A DNA stretch of 64,000 bases from the NCBI RefSeq assembly GCF_019443745.1, contig NZ_CP050948.1, positions 186,001-250,000 of the forward strand, written 5' to 3'. Shown one piece after another: positions 36,068 to 44,347 of the stretch. Source of the DNA: Iamia sp. SCSIO 61187. Lineage in GTDB: Bacteria > Actinomycetota > Acidimicrobiia > Acidimicrobiales > Iamiaceae. How positions within the stretch are numbered: position 1 is the first letter of the stretch; the number at the start of each line of letters is the position of its first letter. The position numbers and the translations under genes are program-made. The notes beneath the pieces were generated by a model. The model was not told the origin of the DNA and searched no databases. It was given only the letters and a program-made list of their open reading frames with translations.

Positions 36068-36558
36068 AGGGCCTCCAACCGGTGGAGGGCGGCCGCCAGG
36101 TCGACGGGCCCGATGGGCTGGTCCGGTGGCGTGGCGACCAGGACCCAGAGGTGCTCGCCGGTCAGGTCGTGGGCGGCGCGCGCCGTGCCCGGGTCGTCGG
36201 GGTCGAGGCCGCGCGCCCGGAGGCGCTCGCGCCCGATGCGGTGGACCACGGCCCGCGCTCCGCCGTCCGCGCCCGCGGCGGTGGCCGCCTCCACCGACGC
36301 GGCGATCCGCCGCAGCTCCCGCGGGAGGTCCTCCGGCGCGGGTGGCGGCCCGGGGGCCCGGTCGAGGTCGGTGACCGCCGCCTCCGGGTGCGCCCGGATC
36401 CCGGCTGCGAGCACGACGGCGAGCACGGCGATGGCCACCGTGAGCACGGCGAGCCGCTCGACCTGGGGCCGGACGACCGGGTGCCCGTCGGCGACCGCCC
36501 ACAGCAGGACGAGGACGACGAGGGCCCCGGCAGCGGCGACGGCTGCGGATCGTCTCAT
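36064..36558 (-). CDS. Membrane protein in the MoxR operon
   Basis: A 164-residue protein with two N-terminal membrane helices (AAAGALVVLVLLWAVADG; LAVLTVAIAVLAVVLAAG) and a soluble C-terminal half with helices (LPRELRRIAASVEAATAAG). It resembles the variable small gene between DUF4129 and MoxR in other actinobacterial operons. It overlaps both neighbours by 4 bp. No catalytic motif seen. Confidence 0.75.
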
Positions 36559-37712
36559 CCGACCGGCTCCCGGACCCGGGCCAGGTCGGCGGCGACCTCG
36601 TGGAGGGCGGACCCGGCCCGCCGTCGGTGCTCCGGGCTCATGGGGTGCGCGCTGAAGCGGGCCTCCTCGAACAGCGCGGTCAGCTCGCGCAGCGGCGCCG
36701 GGCGGACGTCGAGGGAGCTCATGACGCGCTCCATGTGCTCCAGGGGCGTCTCCGCGGGGCGGCGGCCCTGGGCGCAGGCGTCGAGCCCGTCGAGCAGGGC
36801 GACGTAGGCGGCGATCACGGCGTCGCGGTCGTCACCCCCGTCGTCGAGCCGGCGGGTCCCGTCGTCGACCGAGGCGGCCAGGACGACCCGGTCGTGGCGC
36901 ACCTGCCCACCCGCGTCGTGCCCGGGCGGGGGCCGGTCCGGCGTCGGCCCCCGACGGAGGGAGCGGAGGCCGAGGGCGAGCCAGAGGGCGAGCCCGGCCA
37001 GGACCGCCACGGCGGCGACGGTCGCCGTCCCGCCCACCAGGTCGCCGAGCCGGTCGACGCCGTCCTCCGCCTCCTGGTCGGACCGGGTGCCGACGCCCTC
37101 GCCCTCGGCACCGGCGCGCCCGTCGCCCCCGTCCCCACCCGATCCGGACCCCCGGCCCGTCCGCCCGCCGAACAGGTCGGTGGAGACCTCGTCGTCGGGG
37201 ACGCCGTAGCCGGCGGGGGTCAGGCAGTCCTGGCGGAGGCGGGCCCCGACGAGGCACCGGTCCGTGAGCACGAGGAGGGTCCCCGCGCCGGCCACGCAGC
37301 TGACGTCGGCGCCCCCGCCCGGCTCGACGCACGCCTCCGGCACGTCGACGCCCATCTCCCGCTCGATGCAGTCGGCGGCGATCGACCGCTCCCGGCGACA
37401 GGTGCGGGGCACGACCTCGGCGGCGATGCTGTCCCGCTCATCCCCCGGCCCGGGGTCGGCGAGGCAGGCCGGGTCGATCGACCCGTCGGCGATGCACGCC
37501 CCGGCCAGCGCCTCGGGCGGAATCGCCCCCCGGAGCAGCGACCGGGCCAGGCGCACGTCGCCGGCGGTGACCGCCGACGGGTCCGGGTCGGCCACCAGCA
37601 GGCGCTCGTCGGCGAACGCGGCCACGATCGCCAGGGCGCCGAGGACGATGACGACCACCGCTGTCTGCCGCCCCGGTCGTCGAGGCTGCGACTCCACCCC
37701 GGGATCGGGCAT
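36555..37712 (-). CDS. DUF4129 membrane protein with Cys-rich external domain
   Basis: A 385-residue protein. An N-terminal helix (AVVVIVLGALAIVAAFA) leads to an external domain of about 170 residues with about ten cysteines, several as C-x5-9-C pairs (LAGACIADGSIDPACLAD; RTCRRERSIAADCIE). A second helix (VAAVAVLAGLALWLALGL) precedes the cytoplasmic DUF4129 domain (VIAAYVALLDGLDACAQG; RFSAHPMSPEHR). First gene of the coupled operon DUF4129, small membrane protein, MoxR, DUF58, membrane protein. The Cys-rich domain suggests disulfide bonding outside the cell. Confidence 0.85.
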   Translation of the reverse strand: MPDPGVESQPRRPGRQTAVVVIVLGALAIVAAFADERLLVADPDPSAVTAGDVRLARSLLRGAIPPEALAGACIADGSIDPACLADPGPGDERDSIAAEVVPRTCRRERSIAADCIEREMGVDVPEACVEPGGGADVSCVAGAGTLLVLTDRCLVGARLRQDCLTPAGYGVPDDEVSTDLFGGRTGRGSGSGGDGGDGRAGAEGEGVGTRSDQEAEDGVDRLGDLVGGTATVAAVAVLAGLALWLALGLRSLRRGPTPDRPPPGHDAGGQVRHDRVVLAASVDDGTRRLDDGGDDRDAVIAAYVALLDGLDACAQGRRPAETPLEHMERVMSSLDVRPAPLRELTALFEEARFSAHPMSPEHRRRAGSALHEVAADLARVREPVG

Positions 37713-37788
37713 GGCGACACGCTACGACCACGGTGGGACCCTGGCTCGGGGACGGCGCCGACGGCTGGCGGGGCCTCACGGCCCGGGG

Positions 37789-38448
37789 TCAGGCGGGCAT
37801 GCGGTCGGTCTCGTAGGCCCACATGGCCAGCTCCACCCGGTTCCGGGCGCCGAGCTTCTGCATGAGGCTGGCGAGGTGGGTCTTCACCGTGCTGAGGCTG
37901 ATGCAGAGGTCGTCGGCAATCTCGGCGTTGGTCCGGCCCCGGGCGACGGTCACCAGCACCTCCTCCTCCCGCTCGGTGAGCGGGTCGAGCGGTTGCGCCG
38001 CCGGCTCCCGGGCCGACGCCCCCTCGGAGAACGTCGCCAGGAGGCGGGCGGTCACGCTCGGGGCGATGAGGGCGTCGCCCTTCGCCGCCGAGCGCATCGC
38101 CTGGGCCAGCAGCTCGGGGCCGGAGTCCTTGAGGAGGAACCCGCGGGCCCCGGCCTTGAGGGCGCCGTGCACGTACTCGTCGCGGTCGAAGGTGGTGATG
38201 ACGACGATGGCGAGCGGGTCGGCCACGTCCGGTCCCGCCAGGCGCCGGGTGAGCTCGATGCCGTCGAGCTCGGGCATGCGGATGTCGAACAGGCACACGT
38301 CGGGGCGCAGCCGGCGGGCCAGGTCGAGGGCGTCGCGGCCGTCGACGGCCTCGCCCACGACCTCGATGTCGGGGTGGGCGTCGAGGATCATGCGCAGGCC
38401 GGTGCGCACGATCTCCTGGTCGTCGGCGACCAGCACCCTGATGGTCAC
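37789..38448 (-). CDS. NarL/LuxR-family response regulator
   Basis: A 219-residue response regulator. The receiver domain has the acidic pair near the N-terminus (VADDQEIVRTG) and phospho-acceptor Asp55 in CLFDIRMPE. A LuxR-type helix-turn-helix follows (LTEREEEVLVTVARGRTNAE). It overlaps the histidine kinase stop by 4 bp (GTGA), which sets the GTG start at 38448. Together they form a two-component system, divergent from the MMPL transporter gene, a plausible target. Confidence 0.93.
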   Translation of the reverse strand: MTIRVLVADDQEIVRTGLRMILDAHPDIEVVGEAVDGRDALDLARRLRPDVCLFDIRMPELDGIELTRRLAGPDVADPLAIVVITTFDRDEYVHGALKAGARGFLLKDSGPELLAQAMRSAAKGDALIAPSVTARLLATFSEGASAREPAAQPLDPLTEREEEVLVTVARGRTNAEIADDLCISLSTVKTHLASLMQKLGARNRVELAMWAYETDRMPA

Positions 38449-39593
38449 GAGGTGACCGCTCGGCGGGGGAGGGTGGCGGCGACGCTCCAGCCCCCGCCGG
38501 GGCGCGGGCCGGCGGCGAAGGTGCCGCCGAGGAGCTTGGCCCGCTCGGCCATCCCGACCAGCCCGAAGCCGGTCGGCGTGGCGGGCGACGGCCCGCCCGG
38601 GCGTCCGTCGTCGTCGACGGTGACCCGCACGTGGTCGGTGTCGCCGTCCACCCGCACCTGCACCTCCGAGGCGTGGCGGGCGTGGCGCAGGGCGTTGGTG
38701 ACCGCCTCCTGCACGAGGCGGAAGCAGGCGGCGTCGACGGCGGGACGGAGCTCGTCGAGCTCGCCGGCGGTGGTCACCACCACCCGGGGACCGGCTCCAC
38801 CGGCGCCCGTCTCGAGCCTCCGCAGGTCGCGGACGCCCTGGGGCGGGCTCAGCTCAGCCTGGTCGCCGTGGCGCAGGGCGCCGACCATCGATCGCATCTC
38901 CTCAAGCGCCCGGGCGGCCTGCTCCTCGATCACCGAGAGGGCGTCGAGCGCGGCCTCGGGTCGGGAGGCCGCCACCACCCGACCGGCCTGGGCCCGGACG
39001 GCGATGGCGGACACGTGGTGGGCGACGGTGTCGTGGAGCTCGCGGGCCAGCTCCTCGCGCTCGCGCGACCGCACCCCGGCCACCTCCTCGGCCCGCAGCT
39101 CGCGGGCGTAGCGGACGGCGATGCCGATGGCGCAGGCGAGGAGGAGGACGACCGTCCCGCCGACGAGGTCGGCCGCCGGGGCACCGGAGACGGCGGTCAG
39201 GACCATCGGGACGGCCAGGACGAGGAGGCCGGCGCCGACCGCTCGGGCCGAGGCCCACCGGGCGAGGGCGTAGGGCAGCACGAGCAGGAAGATGGCGGTG
39301 GTGAGCCCCTCCCAGTCCGCGTCGTGGACGATCGCCACGGCGTGGGCGGTGCTCATCGTCCCGAAGCCGACGACGACCACCGCCAGGGGGTGGACCCGCC
39401 GCCAGGGGAGGAGGGCGGCGACGCCGAGCGTCAGGGCCAGGGAGACGGCGGGCCACACGAGGTCGGGCCGGGCGACCGTCTCGATCGTCGCCGCCACGGC
39501 CAGGACCGCGACGACGATCCAGTCCCGCGGGGCCGGCCCGGGCGGATCGGCCACCCGGGGTGCGGCCCAGTAGGGCCGGCTCGTGTCCAGCAC
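38445..39593 (-). CDS. Sensor histidine kinase (HisKA_3 type)
   Basis: A 382-residue kinase. About four to six membrane segments form the N-terminal half, without a large external sensor loop, as in intramembrane-sensing kinases of the DesK/LiaS kind. The dimerisation/phosphorylation helix is ELARELHDTVAHHVSAIA, with His in ELHD. A HATPase domain follows (LVQEAVTNALRHARHA; GFGLVGMAERAKLLGG). GTG start at 39593. It probably responds to envelope stress and phosphorylates the regulator downstream. Confidence 0.88.
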   Translation of the reverse strand: MLDTSRPYWAAPRVADPPGPAPRDWIVVAVLAVAATIETVARPDLVWPAVSLALTLGVAALLPWRRVHPLAVVVVGFGTMSTAHAVAIVHDADWEGLTTAIFLLVLPYALARWASARAVGAGLLVLAVPMVLTAVSGAPAADLVGGTVVLLLACAIGIAVRYARELRAEEVAGVRSREREELARELHDTVAHHVSAIAVRAQAGRVVAASRPEAALDALSVIEEQAARALEEMRSMVGALRHGDQAELSPPQGVRDLRRLETGAGGAGPRVVVTTAGELDELRPAVDAACFRLVQEAVTNALRHARHASEVQVRVDGDTDHVRVTVDDDGRPGGPSPATPTGFGLVGMAERAKLLGGTFAAGPRPGGGWSVAATLPRRAVTS

Positions 39594-39716
39594 GGGGCCA
39601 GCGTACGACGACCCGGCGACGGGGGGATCGGCCGAAAGGACGGTCCGCGCGCCGGCCGATCGGGTGGCTCCGAAGGGGCCGGACTCCCGATGCGCACGGG
39701 GCCGGCTGTCCCGACG

Positions 39717-42176
39717 ATGGCAGCCATGTCGATCACGCCGAGCGCACCGCCTGCTCCTCCGTCCCCCCGCACCGCCGTCGACGGCGGCGGGGGTGCTCCG
39801 TCGCCGAAGGTGTCCGTCCTCGGCCGAGTCGGCGGCTGGTGCTTCGACCACCCCCGAGCGACCCTCGGCCTCTGGGCCGCCGTCCTCGTCGCGGTCCTGG
39901 CCGCCGCCGGCGCCGTCGGCCCCGCGTTCGGGGGCGGGTCGTCGGCGCCCGGGTCCGACAGCGACGCCGGGTTCGCCGTGCTCGAGGAGCACTTCCCCGA
40001 GCTCGGCACCGGAGGGCAGTCCGGCACCATCGTGGTCCGGGCCGAGCAGGGCGTCGACGACCCCGCCGTCGTCGCCGGCCTGGAGGAGCTCTTCGCCGCC
40101 GTCGACGCCGGCTTCCCCGACGCCGACGGGGTGCCGCGAGCACCGGGCGCAACCGTCGTCTCGCCCTACTCGGACGAGGGGGTCGGGCAGATCGCGGCGT
40201 CGGGCCCGCTGGCCGGCCGGCTGGCGTTCGCCCCGGTCCAGCTGACGGCCGACGTGGACGACACCGAGTCGGCCCGGATCGGGGAGCTCATCACCGCCGA
40301 GGCCCCGTCGATCGACGGGCTCGAGGTCCTGGCCGGCGGTCAGTACCTGGCCGAGCTCGAACCGCCCGAGACCGAGCTGATCGGCATCGCCTTCGCCGTC
40401 GTCGTGCTCATCGTCGCCTTCGGGTCGGTGCTGGCCATGGGTCTGCCCATCGCCGTGGCGCTCGGCGGCGTCGGCATCGGCACCGGCACCATCATCCTGC
40501 TCAGCCGGCTGACGACCGTCCCGGAGGACACGATGCTGCTCGGGCTGATGGTCGGCCTCGGCGTCGGCATCGACTACGCCCTCTTCATCGTGACCCGGTA
40601 CCGGGAGGCGGTGCGGGCCGGCCATCCGCCGAGGGCGGCGACCGTGGTCGCCATGGGCACGGCCGGCCGGGCCGTCGGCTTCGCCGGGGCCACGGTCGTG
40701 ATCTCGATGCTGGGCCTGCTGCTGGTCGGCCTCGGGATGCTCTCGGGCATGGGGATCGGGGTCTCGGCCACGGTGCTCGCCACCATGGTCACGTCGATGA
40801 CGCTGCTGCCGGCCCTGATCGCCCTGACCGCGGGGCGGCTCGAGGTCACGCGGTGGCGGGGTCTGCTGGCGGCCGGGGCGACGGCCGGCGCCGTCCTCGG
40901 CATCGGGATCGGGTTCGCACCGCTCATCGTCGGGGGCGCCGTGCTCGCCGTCGCCGTCCTCGGGGCGAGCCGGTTCGTCCCCCGGCTGCGTCAGGTGGTG
41001 CCCCCGCGTGCGACCCCGCCCAAGGAGGCGACGCTGTCGCACCGGTGGAGCCGCACCATCCAGCGTCGGCCCGGCCTCTGGGGGGCGCTGGCGGCGGTCG
41101 TGCTCGTCGTCCTGGCGGCACCGGTGCTCGGCCTCCGCCTGGGCTGGTCCGACGAGGGCAGCTACCCCGAGGGGTCCGACACCCGCCGGGCCTACGACCT
41201 GCTGGCCGAGGGCTTCGGCGTCGGCTTCAACGGCCCGTTCGTCGTCACCGCCACCTCCGGGCCGTCCACGCCGGGCGGGAGCATCGATCAGCTGCACGCG
41301 GCCCTCACCGAGACGCCCGGCGTCGCCGCCGTGTCCGCACCGGTCGCCGACGATCCGTCGGACCCCGGGGCCCACGTGATGACCCTGATCCCGACGTCCG
41401 CGCCCGAGGACGAGGCGACCACCGAGCTCGTCCGCACCCTGCGCGACACCGCCGTCCCGGACGCGGCCGCCGCCGGCCTCGAGGTCCACGTCACCGGGAG
41501 CGCCGCCACCAACATCGACGTCACCGACTACCTCGGGGCGCGCATGCCGCTGTTCTTCGCCGCCGTGCTCGGCATGTCGTTCCTCGTCCTCCTGGTGGTG
41601 TTCCGCTCGGTCCTGGTCCCGTTGAAGGCCGTGCTGATGAACCTGCTGTCGATCGCCGCCACCTACGGCGTGGTCGTCGCCGTCTTCCAGTGGGGGTGGG
41701 GTGACGCCCTCCTCGGCATCGAGGCCGGTCCGATCAACCCGTTCATCCCGCTCATGCTCTTCGCCATCACCTTCGGGCTCTCGATGGACTACGAGGTGTT
41801 CATGCTCTCCCGCATCCGGGAGGAGTACGACCGCACCGGCGATGCGTCCGCGTCGGTGGCCGACGGCCTGGCCTCGACCGCCCGGGTCATCTCCGCCGCC
41901 GCCGCGATCATGGTCGTGGTCTTCGGGTCGTTCGTGTTCGAGGACATCCGGGAGATCAAGCTCTTCGGGTTCGGCCTGGCTCTGGCCGTGCTCCTCGACG
42001 CCACCCTGGTCCGCATGGTCCTCGTGCCGGCGACGATGGCGCTCCTCGGCGACCGCAACTGGTGGATGCCCCGCTGGCTCGACCGCCTCGTCCCCCACGT
42101 CACGATCGAGGCGCACCCACCTGCGCCGGCCCTCGCCCCGGAGCTGGAGCCCGCACGCCAGGGCGTCGCCTCCTGA
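39717..42176 (+). CDS. MMPL-family RND transporter
   Basis: An 819-residue RND-superfamily transporter with about 12 membrane helices in two repeats. The paired Asp-Tyr motifs of MmpL proteins are present: GVGIDYALFIVTRY in the first half and GLSMDYEVFMLSRI in the second. The two large external loops are also seen (about 75-195 and 440-600). Such proteins export lipids or drugs. It starts 123 bp from the divergent histidine kinase gene, which may sense its substrate. ATG 39726 is an alternative start. Confidence 0.92.
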   Translation: MAAMSITPSAPPAPPSPRTAVDGGGGAPSPKVSVLGRVGGWCFDHPRATLGLWAAVLVAVLAAAGAVGPAFGGGSSAPGSDSDAGFAVLEEHFPELGTGGQSGTIVVRAEQGVDDPAVVAGLEELFAAVDAGFPDADGVPRAPGATVVSPYSDEGVGQIAASGPLAGRLAFAPVQLTADVDDTESARIGELITAEAPSIDGLEVLAGGQYLAELEPPETELIGIAFAVVVLIVAFGSVLAMGLPIAVALGGVGIGTGTIILLSRLTTVPEDTMLLGLMVGLGVGIDYALFIVTRYREAVRAGHPPRAATVVAMGTAGRAVGFAGATVVISMLGLLLVGLGMLSGMGIGVSATVLATMVTSMTLLPALIALTAGRLEVTRWRGLLAAGATAGAVLGIGIGFAPLIVGGAVLAVAVLGASRFVPRLRQVVPPRATPPKEATLSHRWSRTIQRRPGLWGALAAVVLVVLAAPVLGLRLGWSDEGSYPEGSDTRRAYDLLAEGFGVGFNGPFVVTATSGPSTPGGSIDQLHAALTETPGVAAVSAPVADDPSDPGAHVMTLIPTSAPEDEATTELVRTLRDTAVPDAAAAGLEVHVTGSAATNIDVTDYLGARMPLFFAAVLGMSFLVLLVVFRSVLVPLKAVLMNLLSIAATYGVVVAVFQWGWGDALLGIEAGPINPFIPLMLFAITFGLSMDYEVFMLSRIREEYDRTGDASASVADGLASTARVISAAAAIMVVVFGSFVFEDIREIKLFGFGLALAVLLDATLVRMVLVPATMALLGDRNWWMPRWLDRLVPHVTIEAHPPAPALAPELEPARQGVAS

Positions 42177-42310
42177 GCGGTGGCGACGGAGCACCGCCGC
42201 CCGCGGTGAGCCGCGGTCCGGCCCGACGTGACGGCCCCGGCGGCCTCAACCCATCGGGTGAGGGGGGCCGGGGCCGCTCAGCGATCGGCGCCGCCGGCCG
42301 ATCGGCGCCC

Positions 42311-43185
42311 ATGCGATCTCCGTCCCACCCATCGGCTCCGGTCCCGAGCTGCTCGTGCGGGAACCTGGTCGAGAGCATCGAGCAGGCCGACGACGGGACC
42401 GACCCCCGGCTGGCCGCGTGGCGGTCGACGCTGGCCGACCCGCGCAGCATGCAGTGCCACTACCAGCCGATCTTCGACGTGCGGACGATGGAGGTCGTGG
42501 CCCACGAGGCGCTGCTGCGCGTGACCGACGTGGGCACCGACGTCATGATCCCGCCGCAGGAGCTGTTCGGCGCCGCCATGGACGGCGGCTGGCACCAGGC
42601 GCTCGACCGGCGGCGCGGCGGACGGCGATCATGGGCGCCGCCGGGTGGCTGGGCGACCATCAGCTGTTCGTGAACTTCTTGCCCAGCTCGATCTACAACC
42701 CGTCGATCTGCCTGCGCACCACCGAGGCCGCCATCGCCGAGGCCGGGGTGCCGATGGCCCAGCTGGTGTTCGAGGTCGTGGAGAGCGAGCACATCGCCAG
42801 CGTCCCCCGCCTCCGCGCCATCTTCGACCGCTACCACGAGATGGGGGCCAAGGTGGCCCTGGACGACCTCGGCGCCGACCACGCCACCTTCGGCGTGGCC
42901 GAGGCCCTCCGCCCCGACATCATGAAGATCGACGGCGCCATCGCCCGCCGCCTCCCGGACCCCTCGGCGGTCGCCTTCGTCCGCCAGGCCGTGGCCCTCG
43001 CCGACGCGTCCGGCGCCAAGGTCCTGATCGAGGGCGTGGAGGACCAGCACCAGCTCGACAGCGCGGTCGAGCTCGGCGTCGACCTGGCCCAGGGCTACCT
43101 GCTCGGCCGCCCCGCCCCTGCGACAGTGCCGGCGACGCCGAGGCGGACGCTGACCGTCCGCTCCGAGCCCGACGCATCCCTGTGA
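42311..43185 (+). pseudogene. EAL-domain phosphodiesterase gene broken by a frameshift
   Basis: The N-terminal part (from ATG 42311, with HYQPIFDVRTMEVVAHEALL) and the C-terminal part (QLFVNFLPSSIYNPSICL; LDDLGADHATFGVAEALRPD; ending at 43185) lie in different frames. The switch lies near 42605-42612 at a GG run; one extra G would restore D-R-A-A-R-R-T-A-I-M and a continuous EAL domain. Either a real inactivation or a sequencing error. Key EAL residues are otherwise present. It ends about 60 bp before the island. Confidence 0.75.
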
Positions 43186-43248
43186 ACCGAACGAACGGGG
43201 TGAGCGATTCAGCGATCCTCGCCAACCGCTGACCAGAGCCTGCTGTAA

Positions 43249-43287
43249 AGCGCTGGCGGGAATCGACTCGCGTACTCAGCTTGGGAA
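43249..43287 (-). repeat. Left attachment site: decayed 3' half of tRNA-Gly
   Basis: Aligns with 60002-60042, the 3' half of tRNA-Gly, with two single-base gaps and about five substitutions, but is exact over the last 13 bp (43275-43287), which include the anticodon loop. Similarity stops just after this. This is the pattern expected when integration swaps the tRNA 3' end and the displaced original decays. It is not a functional tRNA. Confidence 0.78.
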
Positions 43288-43302
43288 CTAGCCAGAGGCG
43301 TA

Positions 43303-43352
43303 CCCCTGACCACGCCTGATGCGAGTAACCCCAGGTCAGGGGTGGTCAGGAG
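43303..43352. repeat. Inverted repeat inside the left island end
   Basis: CCCCTGACCACGCCTGA (43303-43319) and TCAGGGGTGGTCAGGAG (43336-43352) are inverted with 15 of 17 matches. The position, 16 bp inside the att core, suits a recombinase or excisionase binding site. The rest of the 43186-43597 gap holds the att copy, this repeat and an arm-like site, but no gene. Confidence 0.5.
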
Positions 43353-43395
43353 TGTCCACCGCTACCCGCCAGGACACCCCACTTCCCACCCCGAA

Positions 43396-43414
43396 TGGCA
43401 CGCCAATGGCACGC
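43396..43414 (+). repeat. Left arm-type integrase site candidate
   Basis: TGGCACGC-CAA-TGGCACGC: two copies at an 11-bp period, one helical turn, 109 bp inside the left core. The right end has the same arrangement at 59912-59930. Confidence 0.5.
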
Positions 43415-43585
43415 AACACGACCTCGACACCCCCCTCAGAACGGCGCCTCCGGGTGGTGCGTCGAGGCTGGAACACCGCTACGCGGTCGCGAACCGAACC
43501 AGGGCAATCCACTGACGGAACGTGGGATCGTGAGCACGGTGCCGTTGCGCAAGGGCGGGGAGACCACGGGTACACCTTCGGCTCC

Positions 43586-43591
43586 TAATCT
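43586..43591 (+). promoter_or_regulatory. -10 element for hamA
   Basis: TAATCT ends 6 bp before the GTG at 43598, the spacing of a leaderless actinobacterial promoter. No ribosome-binding site precedes the GTG. No clear -35 is seen. Confidence 0.45.
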
Positions 43592-43597
43592 CGTCGT

Positions 43598-44347
43598 GTG
43601 ATCCCGCTGTCGAGGCACTTGGCGCCGCACCTGGCGGCGTTGCTCGCGCAGCTTGACGTGGATACTCGTGTCAGTCCGGCAGGCGGCGCCTTGATCTGCG
43701 ACGTCGTCACGTTGGCGGATCGTCCGGCGGCTCAAGAGGCGCTCCACCAGTTCCACCTCGAGCGTTGGCGCCGCCCGGTCGGAGGATCCGGTCCCGCCAA
43801 CACTCGCCTGTCAGATCTTGGTGAGCTAGTTGGCGCGCTCTTGCTGTACCACCACGGGCTGCACACACCGGAGTCGATCTATCCGCTGACGTTCTCCGCC
43901 TCCGGCCCGGCGGCTCAGCCGCCTGGTCTTGATGTGCTGGGGGTGCGTCTTCACGCCGGGGCCGGGCCACTCGTGGCAGATGAGTATCTTCACGTTGCTG
44001 AAGCTAAATCAACCTTGGACGCTGACGCCGGCAATGCGATTTCTGGTATCCAACGAGACGTTGCAAAGAGCACATCAGAACGCATTGCAGACTCAATCTT
44101 CATTCTCAAATGGCTCTATGAGCGAGAGGCCGATCCGGAGCATCTCAGGCTTCCACTGTTGATGACGGGATCCACTTCGATAGTGGGGTCGATCTTGATC
44201 GACTCGAACGAATGTGACCTGGAAGGAGCTGTCGCCTCCATCTTCTCGCGACTCGAGGGTAGAGTGACGCCTACGGGCGCATTGCTAGAGCGAGTTGTCC
44301 TACTAGCACTTCCAGACGCCGAAGCATTCGTGACGGGTGCACTGTGA
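43598..44347 (+). CDS. hamA: Hachiman anti-phage nuclease effector HamA
   Basis: A 249-residue DUF1837 protein, the effector of the Hachiman defence system. The PD-(D/E)xK nuclease residues are visible: GE at 75-76, Asp112 in PPGLDVLGV, and Glu135-x-Lys137 in VAEAKST, in nearly the same place as the catalytic E-x-K reported for characterised HamA. HamA forms a complex with the HamB helicase and degrades DNA when HamB detects aberrant DNA during infection. Its stop overlaps the hamB start by 4 bp (GTGA). Base use is richer in A/T than in the flanks, a sign of transfer. Confidence 0.88.
   Translation: MIPLSRHLAPHLAALLAQLDVDTRVSPAGGALICDVVTLADRPAAQEALHQFHLERWRRPVGGSGPANTRLSDLGELVGALLLYHHGLHTPESIYPLTFSASGPAAQPPGLDVLGVRLHAGAGPLVADEYLHVAEAKSTLDADAGNAISGIQRDVAKSTSERIADSIFILKWLYEREADPEHLRLPLLMTGSTSIVGSILIDSNECDLEGAVASIFSRLEGRVTPTGALLERVVLLALPDAEAFVTGAL

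Noticed and set aside
42311-43185. Two separate small genes instead of one frameshifted EAL gene.
   Set aside because: The two frames together make one continuous EAL domain, and neither half is complete alone.
43249-43287. The left tRNA-like copy as a functional tRNA gene.
   Set aside because: Only the 3' half is present, and its stems carry deletions and mismatches.
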